64,000 nt of DNA from Cryoendolithus antarcticus (lineage: Eukaryota; Ascomycota; Dothideomycetes; Cladosporiales; Cladosporiaceae), in NCBI GenBank assembly GCA_002077065.1, contig NAJO01000006.1, forward strand, positions 1,198,076 through 1,262,075, given 5' to 3'. The translations under genes were made by a program, and so were the position numbers. Of the stretch, positions 55,005 through 64,000 are shown piece after piece; within the stretch, counting starts at the first letter, position 1, and the number at the start of each line of letters is the position of its first letter. The notes below the pieces were generated by a model, which saw nothing but the letters and a program-made list of their open reading frames with translations, did no database searches and was not told where the DNA came from.

Positions 55005-55500
55005 ATGGTCTACACCCTCGTCGTTCACCTGTACGCCAAAGACGATGCTGAGAGCATCAAGAAGCTCACAGCCAAGCTGCAGGAAGCGAGTCAAGTTTAT
55101 AGCAACGACAAAGAGTGCTTGAGCTGGTGAGTGTTACCGACCATTGCTCGGTTGATGTAGATATTAACGCATTTGTAGGCTCGTGATGCAACACGAGAAA
55201 GACCCTCGAGCCTTCACGATCGTTGAGCGATATTTGCATGAGAGTAGCCAGAAGTGCGTCCATTCTCTACTGAGCCTTTTCCATACTAAAAGATTTCGAG
55301 ACTTCCTTTTCTTCCAATGCTCATCCAGTTGTAGGTACCATCTGGAGAACCCATACTGGCAGACGTTCGACAAGTACGTAATCCCGCTGCTCGACAAGGA
55401 CATGGATCTCCGTCGCTACAACGAGCTGGACACCAGCAAGGAGGTGCGAGTCGAGAGTGATGCTGGGCTGTGGGAGAAGGTCAAGGCGCATCAATCGTGA
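55005..55500 (+). CDS. ABM-domain (antibiotic biosynthesis monooxygenase-like) small protein
   Basis: Three exons: 55005-55126, 55179-55253, 55335-55500 (introns 52 and 81 nt), 120 residues. The spliced product starts MVYTLVVHLYAKDDAESIK. RAFTIVERYLHESSQK joins YHLENPYWQTFDKYVI, the dimeric alpha/beta barrel (ABM) family pattern. Members are small monooxygenases or stress proteins acting on quinones or unknown substrates. No neighbouring pathway is evident. All three exons are needed for the fold, so the model is robust. Confidence 0.82.
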
Positions 55501-55661
55501 GACTGCATGGCAATGGTCGTAAGGTGAAAGTATGTCTACGAAGCAGAAGCCTAAAAGTCCTACATATATGTACATGAAGCTATGTGAATGTACCACGCAA
55601 TCAACCTTAGACCCATCAAGAACGCTGCGAAGTCTATTTGTCGTCCCTACTTGTGCGTTCT

Positions 55662-56945
55662 CTACTCCTCGTACACATACTGCACAGCACAAGCTCCCTC
55701 AGGGGTCGAGCCGCTGGCTGGCGGAGCTGGCGCGGACGCTGGTGGAGGAGGAGCGGGAGCAACACCTGTTGGTCCGCTGGGCACGTATGCCGAGGAGGAA
55801 GACGCTGATGATGCTACCGGGACGACCGCAGCCGCTGAAGAGCTGCTTGAGGAAGCGACTGGTGCGACGTAGGCTGATGAAGTGGAGATCTGAGCTGCGC
55901 TGCTGACGGCTGGGGGAGTATACGCTGAGGAGGCCGCGGAGGATGCGACTGGGGCGGCCTCGGAGGACGCCGGGACGGAAGATGCAGCAGCCGAGGAAGG
56001 GGCCGCTGAGGTTGCGGCAGCGGAGGACGCAGCGGCTGATGATGCAATGACCGACGACGCAGCGGCTGAGGTTGGTGTAGCGCTGGAGGCTACAGCTGCG
56101 GCAGTGCTCGCGCTATCGCCAGTCGGTGTCTCGCCATCACGCACGCAGCCAGTCTTGTCGGTGATTGCCTTGGGGCAAGTGACCTTCTTCCAGTCGACGG
56201 CCGGGTTATCGGCTATCCGATATGTCAGCGTACAAGTACCGGTAAGTTTTCAATCCCCGAATGCAGCTTCACTCACCTCCCTCAAACCAGTCGCCAAAGC
56301 GGAAGCCACAGCCTGACTGAAGGGCGGATGGCAACGTCGAGCAAGTGTTCGAGCTGATGCCGCCGTACTGTGCACCCCAGCCGCTAGCCGGCGCTCCCCA
56401 CTCATCTGTGCAAGCGTTAAAGATGCCGACGCCGCCACCTGGGATAGCGAGGTCGAATTGGCCTTGTCCGAGATCAGAACCAGTGTTGGTGGCTTGCACG
56501 ATCATCTTCTTGCCGGCGATGGAGGTGGACGTGAAGGTGAGCCTAATTTCTTATCAGTTTCGTTATAACGGCTAGGCCACGGTCCAGGGTGATCATACTC
56601 ATAGCAAGAGCAACAGCTTGTAGCCTCGCTCCCACTCGGGATGCTGACAGCCGCGAACCCGTATGCCAAGCTATCACTCACGGCCCATGGGCTCTGGCTT
56701 GAGCACATGTAGCTGCTGCCACCGGCACAGGCGGACTGCGTGTTGTAGTCCGAGAGTGGAGAGTCATTCTTGTCACAGAGAGCTACGGGGCTGGACACAG
56801 AAGCCTTGCCTGGCCATGAGCAGGAAGCCTTGCAGCAGTCCCAGTAGCGGGTCGTAATACCGGAGCCGGAGGTCGATTGGGCGTTGGAGACTGTTGCGAG
56901 GCCAGTTGCCAGGGCGATGAAGGCGAGGGACTTGATGGAGGACAT
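55662..56945 (-). CDS. GH45 endoglucanase (cellulase) with Ser/Ala-rich tail
   Basis: Three exons: 56945-56599, 56542-56277, 56212-55662 (introns 56 and 64 nt), 387 residues. Signal peptide [19 protein letters not shown]. The GH45 start is [14 protein letters not shown] with the nucleophile Asp. SCCSCYE-LTFTS is rebuilt by splicing, and [19 protein letters not shown] across the second intron. The barrel has the expected Cys-rich pattern. The C-terminal 160 residues are a Ser/Ala/Pro linker. They end in [12 protein letters not shown] instead of a CBM1 domain, so cellulose binding is not evident. It cleaves internal beta-1,4 links in cellulose; secreted. Confidence 0.9.
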
Positions 56946-57599
56946 GGTGGGAGTTTTATTGGGGCTTCGAGGTCGCAGACCTGTTGTGGTGTGGTAAAGA
57001 CTGGATGGAGTAGACTTGCTACTGAACGAGTGACTGGTCGATAATTGACCTCTTTTGCTGAGTAGGAGAGAGTAGGAGCGGTACGAAGTGACAAGAAACA
57101 GTATATACTTACTCCCGCCCAAATCTGCTCAAGAGATCATAGCTGGCGATCAGGAGTGCCAGCGGCGTTCTCACCTCATCTATGTCACACTATACAAGAC
57201 CTTGGCCCCGCAGTGACTCCACCGCCAGAGCCATGAGGCGTACTGCTCGCTAATGAGATCATGTTACGAAGCGCGTGGAGTTCGGTTTCGCTGATAGAGG
57301 ATGGAACGATCGAGGTTGGAGAGCTGTCTCATCTCGGGTAGCCGTTCCAAGTGTCACGAATTGATTAATCGGTACCCGGCTTGGCAAGATTTGGGCCGGA
57401 TGAGAGATCTAAAATTGCACAAGGCTGCATATTTTGCTCCAATCGCTCGTCACCTCTGCCTGGATACCGCCATGCAACTCTTGAGCGGTGGGAATGCTCA
57501 GCGACAGGTAGGATTCTGATATGGCATAGACGCGCGATAATACCGCGTTGCTCGCATGGCGTTTTACGCACTTGCCTCGATATCTTGCCGCGGGATGCT
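56946..57599. other. Intergenic, nothing recognised
   Basis: 654 nt upstream of the GH45 gene (minus) and downstream of urease (minus). No coding frame supported. Confidence 0.5.
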
Positions 57600-60172
57600 C
57601 TAGAACACGAAGTACTGCTGCGTCAATGGCAGCGTGACGGAAGGCTCAGCCGTCAGGACCTCACCATCAGCCTCAACTGTCTGTCACGCAAAGTCAGCAC
57701 GTTTCAGTGGCGTTCAGCTCCAGGAACACTCACATATCTCTCCGGATCAACCTTCATCTTCGGCATAGTATCGTTCAACTTCATATCCTTCTTCCCAATC
57801 TTTCTACAATTCTTCACAGCCTCGACCCTCTTCTTCAATCCATACTTCCTCACCGCGCCCTCCTTCGCAGTCTTACTGACCCATGCAATCGACGTCTTCG
57901 GTACCACAGCCCCAAACATAGGTCTCATGTACACAGGCTCAACAGTCGGGATCGACGCATTCGGATCACCCATCTGCGCCCAGCTGATCATGCCACCCTT
58001 GATCACAAGCTTGGGCTTTACGCCGAAGGATGAAGGAGGGAAGAGCACTAGATCGGCGAGCTTGCCTACCTCTACGCTACCGATGAGGTGGGACATGCCT
58101 TGGGCGATAGCAGGGTTGACGGTGTACTTTGCGACGTAGCGTTTGACGCGGAAGTTGTCGGCGTCTGTGTCCTTGTCCTCGGGCAGAGAACCGCGCTGGA
58201 CTTTGTTCTTGTGTGCCGTGTTCCAAGTGCGAAGGATGACTTCGCCGCAGCGACCCATGGCTTGCGAGTCGGAGGACATCATACTGATCGCTCCGAGGTC
58301 GTGGAGGACGTCTTCGGCTGCGATCGTCTCAGCGCGGATTCGAGACTCGGCAAATGCTACGTCTTCGGGGATGTTTCGCGAGAGATGGTGGCAGACCATC
58401 AGCATGTCAAGATGCTCATCGAGGGTGTTGGCTGTATACGGTCGCGTGGGGTTGGTGCTACTGGGAAGAACATTCGCGTGCTCGACGACCGAGATGATGT
58501 CCGGAGCGTGGCCTCCACCAGCACCTTCGGTGTGGTAGGCATGTATCGTGCGGTCCTTGAAGGACGCAACCGTTGTCTCGACAAATCCGGACTCGTTCAG
58601 AGTGTCGGTGTGAATCAGGCATTGCACGTCTTCTTCATCACAGACCGTCAGGCACGTATCGATGGCCTTCGGAGTCGTACCCCAGTCTTCATGCAGCTTC
58701 AACCCACAGACACCAGCTGCGATCTGCTCGCGCAGTGGTCCTGGCTCGGAGTCGTTACCTTTACCGGTGATGCCAACGTTCAGTGGAATCGTGTCCAAAG
58801 CCTGCAGCATTTGCTCGATGATCGAAGCACTCGGTGTGCATGTCGTTGCGTTGGTTCCCGTGCTCGGTCCGGTGCCACCCCCTAGGAACGTTGTGATCCC
58901 AGATGCGGCAGCGTCAATTGCTTGCTGAGGGCAGATCAAATGGATGTGGCTGTCGAAGCCTCCCGCCGTGACAATGCTGTGCTCACCAGCGATTACGTCG
59001 GTATTGCTACCAATCACCATGGCCTTGTCGACTCCGGCCATGACGTCCGGATTGCCAGCCTTGCCGATGCCGACGATGAATCCGTCTTTCAGACCGATGT
59101 CAGCTTTGTAGATTCCGGTCCAGTCCACGATCAACGCATTGGTGATGACAGTGTCAAGACACTCCGTGTCGGCCCAGCCCACGGCCTGACCCATACCATC
59201 GCGGATCGTCTTGCCACCACCAAACGTGCATTCATCCCCGTAAGCTGTCATGTCCTTCTCGACCTTGATCCAGAGATCCGTCGAACCTAGCCTCACTCGA
59301 TCCCCTGTGGTAGGTCCGAACATAGCCACGTAGTCCTCCCTCGGCATAGTGAACGGATCCAGCTTCTGATCTGCCAAAGGCTCGTGGACGTGCAGGAATC
59401 CACCTTCCTTCAGGCGATGCACGATATCCTTAGCAATCGACTCATCGTGAATACTGCCAGTGGCAATTCCATTGCCACCCTTGACTAGCTGGTTCCCTGC
59501 GATCTGCACCAAAGTCACAGTCTTCGAATCACCGGGCTCGAACCTCACGCTTGTCCCTGCAGCAATGTCGAGTCGATACCCATGTGCTCGGATGCGATCG
59601 AACTGCAACTTCGGATTCGTCTCGATGAAGTGGTAATGACTGCCAACCTGAATCGGGCGGTCACCCTTACTCGTAACCTTGAGCCGAATGCGTTTCCGTC
59701 CCTCGTTGAGGATAATCTTCCCAGCATTGCCTTTCACTGCCACAATAGCTCCAGGCTGCTTCTCCGGTTCGAAGAGAGTCATGTCCTCCAGCGGCCATGG
59801 GAACTTGTCGGTCTTTGGGACCGGTAGAAAGCTACCATACAGCGCCTTCTCCAAGTCTCCATCGTCAGTCGCGATTGGGTCGTGCACAGTGACCAAGTAT
59901 GTGCCATTGGCAAAGGTACCCTCGACCATCAACTCGGTGAGACTGTGTGGTACGGACGGCAGGACGTGCCTCCGGCCCAGCAGTGTGGGACCGAAGGCCA
60001 TGAGGTCCGCGACCGTGTGGTTGCCATCGCGAATGAGCTCATGTAAGACGCTGGCTATGAGTGCGAGTGCCTCGGTGTGATTGAGTCGCACGCCTCTGGC
60101 CAGACGACGTTGTGCCAGAGATCCAAGATGGGAGATCAGTAGCTTGTCGATCTCCTTGGGTGCGAGGTTCAT
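57600..60172 (-). CDS. Urease
   Basis: Two exons, 60172-57734 and 57680-57600 (53-nt intron), 839 residues, the usual size of the fused fungal urease (gamma+beta+alpha). The gamma part opens [13 protein letters not shown]. The beta part has [17 protein letters not shown]. The alpha part has nickel ligands in [14 protein letters not shown] and the carbamylated Lys in [23 protein letters not shown] and the flap [22 protein letters not shown] follow. The small last exon encodes TVEADGEV...QQYFVF, the conserved C-terminus. It splits urea to ammonia and carbamate and needs UreD/F/G-type maturation proteins, which are not in this window. Confidence 0.96.
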
Positions 60173-60523
60173 GTTGGCGAATGGTCACTCAGGAGTTACA
60201 ATCACGATTGTTTGTTTAGCATGGAAACTATTACGTGAAAGGAAACATGGGAATTAAGCATTGGAAGCCATGTGTGAATGGGGAAAGGGAAGTGGGGTGT
60301 GGAGCTTGCAGAGCTCCTGCATGAACGTGAGCAGGTCTTTGTATTTCCTTATCGGAGCTCACCTACATGTACCTGAACAGCCGCCAGACCGGGGCAATAT
60401 GTGCATCCAACGCCAGAGGTATCTGTAACATCCTGCGCGCCGTGACGGAACAGAAACACCCACGACACCGCTCTCTGCATGTATCACTCGACCTGGATAA
60501 TGCATCATGGTGACAACGCTGGC
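60173..60523. other. Intergenic, promoter of urease
   Basis: 351 nt. It contains TTATCGGAGC at about 60348, and GATA-type (TATC) sites are plausible for a nitrogen-regulated gene, but one short motif is weak evidence. Confidence 0.35.
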
Positions 60524-61748
60524 TTACGCATCTGACCCAGCCACGACCGACTTCCGCTTCTTCTTCTTCTCCTTCTTCAGATCACCACTGCCATCGCTGC
60601 TAGGCAGTACAGCAGCAGGTGGAGCAGCAGCAGCCGCCGCCGCAGCCGCCGCCTCCTCAGCTTTCGCAGCGTTCGTCTTCCGGCCTCGCTTCTTCTTCGT
60701 GCCCTCTTCACCATCCGCGGCAGCATCCGAAGTCGCCTTGCGCTTACGCTCGATCTCAGGACTCGAGCTCTTCGCCACGCTCTGTGGCGCACCACCGGGA
60801 TTGATACTGCTGAACCTCGGCGTCTGCGGTGCTGGCGATGCCGCAACAGGAGCAGCCTTCTCGGTCTTCTTCAGTGCCGACTTGGGGGTCTTCTTCACCG
60901 GACTCACAGCCTTGGGTGGAGGTGGAGGTGGCATGACTGGTTTCGCATCCTCTTCCTCCTCATCATCATCGTCCGAAGAAGAGTCGTCACTGCTGGTCTC
61001 TTCATCCTCAGCCTCTGCAGCAGCGGCTGTGATCCCAGGGATCAAGGTCTCCTCATCCACTGGCGATGCTGCATCTTCGACCGGCAGTCCAGTGCTCGCC
61101 TTGTAAGCTTCCACCTCCTTCTCGTAATCCTTCAGAGCGTCTCTGTAGGCCTCTTTGTAAGGCTCCTGGTCTTCCTTGGCCATCTTGTGCCAACGCTCCG
61201 TTGCCTCCTTGCTGAGATCGCCCGGTTTACTGGCAGCGCCGTCCCGCGCCTTCGCCATCTCGATTGTCAAACCGGGTCGCTGCTCCTGCAGAAACCGGAA
61301 GTAGGCTGTGAGAGGTCGCTTCGGTGCGTTAGGATCGCGAGCTTTGTAGGCGCGCTTCTTTTTCTTCTTCCCGTCTGTGTCTTCCGCACCTGCCGTCGCC
61401 GCTGGGAACGCAATCGCGCCGTTCGTTCCATGACTGAGGGCTAGCTGCGCGATCTGCGCGGACGTGATGGTGTTGAAAGGTTGGGTAAGATAGGAGACGT
61501 CTAGGGCGGCGTCGCCGGCGAGCACGACATTGGTGTGCGCGATGTAAGCTTTGACGGCGTGATCTATGCTGGTGGACAGTGACATGTACGCCGTAGAAAG
61601 CTGCAGAGCATCGTTAGTACAGCTCTATCCATAGCTTCGGGACGCGTCTGGCGCATTGCATGGGACGACTAACCGCGTCGCGCGTGCGCACGAACTCGCC
61701 GACGTCGATAGAGACCGGGCGCTTCTCGCCTGGCGTCGCATGTGCCAT
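60524..61748 (-). CDS. HMG-box nuclear protein
   Basis: Two exons, 61748-61674 and 61600-60524 (73-nt intron with TACTAAC branch site), 383 residues. Exon 1 gives MAHATPGEKRPVSIDVGEF and joins to LSTAYMSLSTSIDHA. The HMG box is about residues 105-175: KRAYKARDPNAPKRPLTAYF, RPGLTIEMAKARDGA and ERWHKMAKEDQEPYKEAY. It is followed by an acidic Asp/Glu/Ser run and by basic Lys- and Ala-rich repeats near the C-terminus (EGTKKKRGRKTNAAKAEEAA). HMG-box proteins bend DNA or bind nucleosomes. The N-terminal helical part is typical of a fungal HMG-box group without assigned function. Confidence 0.88.
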
Positions 61749-62152
61749 GGCTGCTGTTATCGCGTTGTATCGTGACGTGTGCAGCTTTGTATGGGTGGAA
61801 AATGTGATGTTTTGGTGTTGACGTGAATTACTTAGGAAGCAGAGTGCGACAGGTAATGGGAGCGCTGAAGTTCGAGGGAAGGTGCGCAAATTTGCTCCCG
61901 AGCCCGCTATTTGCTGGGTGAACCAGCCCCCACAATTTACTGGCCATCCCTCTCGACGTTGCATTTGGGAATTCCTCCGTGACAGCATGAAACAATCGCT
62001 CTGGTCATCTTATTACTGGTAAACCACGCTCTTCTGGCAAGCTGACGAGTTTGGCGTACGTCGAACAGTGGACGTCGGGTTGCGCTTTGCATGCCCGGGC
62101 TCCCGTCTATGAGGAGGTAAGTAGAATAATTTCCCGCTCTCCCATCATGCCT
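61749..62152. other. Intergenic, HMG-box promoter and tRNA upstream region
   Basis: 404 nt between the HMG-box start codon (minus) and the tRNA. No other feature supported. Confidence 0.5.
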
Positions 62153-62225
62153 GGGCAATTGGCGCAGCTGGTAGCGCGCTTCCTTAGCATGGAAGAGGTC
62201 GTGAGTTCAAGTCTTACATTGTCCA
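62153..62225 (+). tRNA. tRNA-Ala (anticodon AGC), no intron
   Basis: 73 nt with a full cloverleaf. The 7-bp acceptor stem GGGCAAT pairs with ATTGTCC (one G-U) and A73 follows. The D stem is GCGC/GCGC, the anticodon stem CTTCC/GGAAG with loop TTAGCAT, giving AGC. The T stem is GTGAG/CTTAC with one G-U, and the T loop is TTCAAGT. CCA is not encoded, as expected in a eukaryote. It lies alone between the HMG-box and Gly-rich genes. Confidence 0.92.
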
Positions 62226-62682
62226 CAGTTGTTATCGTTTTGCCCGCTACGACTTCCCATGGAGGCGGAAGAGGGTAGTCATGGTCGACTTTTGCTTCCG
62301 CAGAAGCCGATCGGCTGGCAGCATTTTGCACATCCCTGCTCAACACACTTGAGCCTCGAAAAGCCTTTAGATGCTGCAGTAGAAGACCTCTGCAGATATG
62401 ACAAATAGCTGTATCTACAAGAGACACAGTTGCGAACGAGGGACCAGGACGCGCAGAAACGCGGGGGAAGTTGCGCATCAGTATGCCAGTGAAGCTGAGA
62501 TGTTGTCAATAGCCTGTGACAGTGAACACCAGACGCCTAACGTTCAGAGAGTAAGTTAGGCTGACCGACCATACTGATGCTTTTCATTGACCACAGTGTA
62601 CCCGTCCCATCTATTGCTACTTGAGCCCAAGGCATGCTTTCTGCTTTTCGTCATATCGTCCATTCATCTCGTCATACCTCAT
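62226..62682. other. Intergenic, tRNA 3' side
   Basis: 457 nt between the tRNA-Ala and the 3' end of the Gly-rich gene. Only the oligo-T terminator is recognised. Confidence 0.5.
62238..62241 (+). terminator. RNA polymerase III oligo-T terminator
   Basis: A TTTT run 13 nt after the tRNA-Ala end, at the usual distance for pol III termination. Confidence 0.6.
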
Positions 62683-63981
62683 TCACCACCGACTCCCACC
62701 ACCGCCATACTGGTCCTCATCCCCACCATACCCTCCACCGCGACGCTCAGGCACTTCCTCGTCCTCTCCAAACCCTCCTGGCATCCGTTCACCACTGCTA
62801 CTCCCTCCATAGCCACCCGACTGGCCGTAGGAGCTCTCTTGCTGCTGGCCGTACCCGCTCGATTGACCGTAGGAGCTTTCTTGCTGCTGCCCGTATTCGC
62901 TGCGCTGCTCTGGGCGACCACCTCCGTAGCCGCTCGAGCCTCCCCCGTAGCTAGACTGCTCGTCGCGTTCGTTGCGACCATAGCTGGTTTGCTCGTCACG
63001 TCCCGAGCGACCGTAGCTGCTCTCCTCGGTACGCTCGGAGCGGCCATAGCTGCTTTGCTGCTGACCATACCCGCCTGACTGCTGTCCACCATACTGCTGC
63101 GACTCTCCATACCTCGCTCCCTGCGCTGGGTAGTCGTCATCGCGGCGACTGGACTGGTTCGCCCGACTAGAGTACTCGTTCCGGCTTTCTCCACCACCAT
63201 GGCCCCCAGAACGCCTCTTGTGCTCATCGCTGTTCTTCCTCTCCCTGGAACGTGATTTCTGCCGTCCGTAGCTGCTTCCACCGCCCCTCTCTTCATCCTC
63301 CTCCCTCTGCTTCTTCAATCGCTTCTCCTCCTTCTTACGGCGCTTCTTCTCCTTCTTCTCCCAATCATCATCGTCATCGTCATCATCATCGTCTGAGTCG
63401 TTCTTCTTGCTCGAGCTGTAGCGGTTCTCGGAATGCTGCTCTTGGCGCCCGTCGCTCGAGATACGCTGGGATTGCACTTCGCTGTTCCACTCGCCGCCAG
63501 GACGCTCGTATTTCCGCTCTGTACGCTGCTCGTAGCCGCCAGTTTGAGTGGGACGGGTCTCAGTGGTCTGCTGGAAGCCGTAGCCTGTGCCGCCGGAACG
63601 GCCATCCTGCTCGTAGCGTTGATAAGACTCACGACCACCTCCACCAGAGTACTGAGTAGACGATACAGATGCCTGACCGTAGCGCTCTTCTTGTCCCGAG
63701 TAGCCAGGGCGATGTGCAGTCTCGGTGACTCGGGACGTTCTCGAGCCGTCTTGGCTGTAGCTTGTGCTCTCATACGTCTTCCTGTCAGTCTTCTTATCAT
63801 CACCAAAGGCGCCACCGAGAAGACCTGCGCCGACTGCGCCTGCAACGCCACCAAGTATACCACCAAGTGCACCACCACCGGCGACCTGACTAATAGAGTC
63901 AGATATCTGACTCTGCATACCTGGGCGTCCACCAGAGCCGGATTGGTTGCCACTACCGAGTGCCTGACCGAGTCCACTCAT
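62683..63981 (-). CDS. Gly/Ser/Tyr/Gln-rich low-complexity protein with glycine-zipper segment
   Basis: 432 residues, single exon, ATG at 63981. The N-terminal 60 residues contain GGALGGILGGVAGAVGAGLL, a glycine-zipper that could insert into or associate with membranes. Then come Tyr/Gly/Gln/Ser stretches, an Asp run (about residue 200) and a dense Lys/Glu/Arg helix (EKKEKKRRKKEEKRLKKQRE). The C-terminal third repeats SSYGRS(E/G)R and YGQQQESSYGQS. The composition resembles prion-like/phase-separating proteins and fungal glycine-zipper stress proteins. No named family; the repeated YG and SYG units are seen directly. Confidence 0.72.
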   Translation of the reverse strand: MSGLGQALGSGNQSGSGGRPGMQSQISDSISQVAGGGALGGILGGVAGAVGAGLLGGAFGDDKKTDRKTYESTSYSQDGSRTSRVTETAHRPGYSGQEERYGQASVSSTQYSGGGGRESYQRYEQDGRSGGTGYGFQQTTETRPTQTGGYEQRTERKYERPGGEWNSEVQSQRISSDGRQEQHSENRYSSSKKNDSDDDDDDDDDDWEKKEKKRRKKEEKRLKKQREEDEERGGGSSYGRQKSRSRERKNSDEHKRRSGGHGGGESRNEYSSRANQSSRRDDDYPAQGARYGESQQYGGQQSGGYGQQQSSYGRSERTEESSYGRSGRDEQTSYGRNERDEQSSYGGGSSGYGGGRPEQRSEYGQQQESSYGQSSGYGQQQESSYGQSGGYGGSSSGERMPGGFGEDEEVPERRGGGYGGDEDQYGGGGSRW

Positions 63982-64000
63982 GACAGCCGCTGCGGCAGGG

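Noticed and set aside
60507..61106. 199-codon plus-strand frame rich in Phe/Ser/Ala
   Set aside because: Antisense of the Lys/Ala/Glu-rich part of the HMG-box gene.
1..64000. CRISPR arrays or bacterial operon features
   Set aside because: Intron-rich eukaryotic genes throughout and no regularly spaced repeats outside coding low-complexity regions.

Overview
The window is nuclear DNA of a filamentous ascomycete. The genes are densely packed, on both strands, and carry short introns (about 40-230 nt) with GT...AG ends and CTGAC/CTAAC-like branch sites. Cell-wall glucanase, GH45 cellulase, urease, GWT1, UPF0658 and Zn-cluster-type regulator genes fit Pezizomycotina. A dothideomycete is my best guess, but it is an inference from gene style only. 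There is no operon structure; most genes are single-copy eukaryotic housekeeping genes.

Layout. 0-20 kb: 3' part of an SP-RING (MIZ) SUMO-ligase-like gene, TAF9, a decayed and an intact copy of an unknown Cys-containing acidic family, a small unknown protein, an FRG1-like gene, a zinc alcohol/formaldehyde dehydrogenase, an unknown disordered protein, an MFS transporter, THG1, PPP4R2, an SDR and part of a regulator gene. 20-33 kb: the rest of that regulator (half a zinc cluster), a long gene-poor gap, a repetitive secreted Ser/Pro/Tyr protein, and a dispersed array of an unnamed acidic family (24.9-32.7 kb) around a UPF0658 membrane protein and a SET protein. 33-49 kb: peroxisomal ABC half-transporter, ADA3/NGG1 (SAGA), GNAT acetyltransferase, exo-beta-1,3-glucanase, RhoGEF, UBE2C-type E2 and GWT1. 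49-64 kb: a 1050-residue unknown protein, MCR1, an ABM-domain protein, GH45 endoglucanase, urease, an HMG-box protein, tRNA-Ala(AGC) and a Gly/Tyr-rich charged protein.

The most unusual content is the acidic family at 24.9-32.7 kb. One copy is intact (24916-25632), one needs a 41-nt intron or carries an indel (29264-30030), and two read in a single frame apart from one stop each (TGA at 30674-30676; TAG at 31885-31887, aligned with a Trp of its neighbour). A fourth minus-strand copy is a C-terminal remnant with a TAA. The stops can be explained by C-to-T/G-to-A transitions, which suggests local duplication followed by RIP-like decay. A second family shows the same intact-plus-broken pattern at 3.7-5.5 kb.

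Most multi-exon models were built by hand: splice sites were chosen so that phase is kept and family motifs are restored. No homology search was possible, so names rest on recognised motifs and overall architecture.
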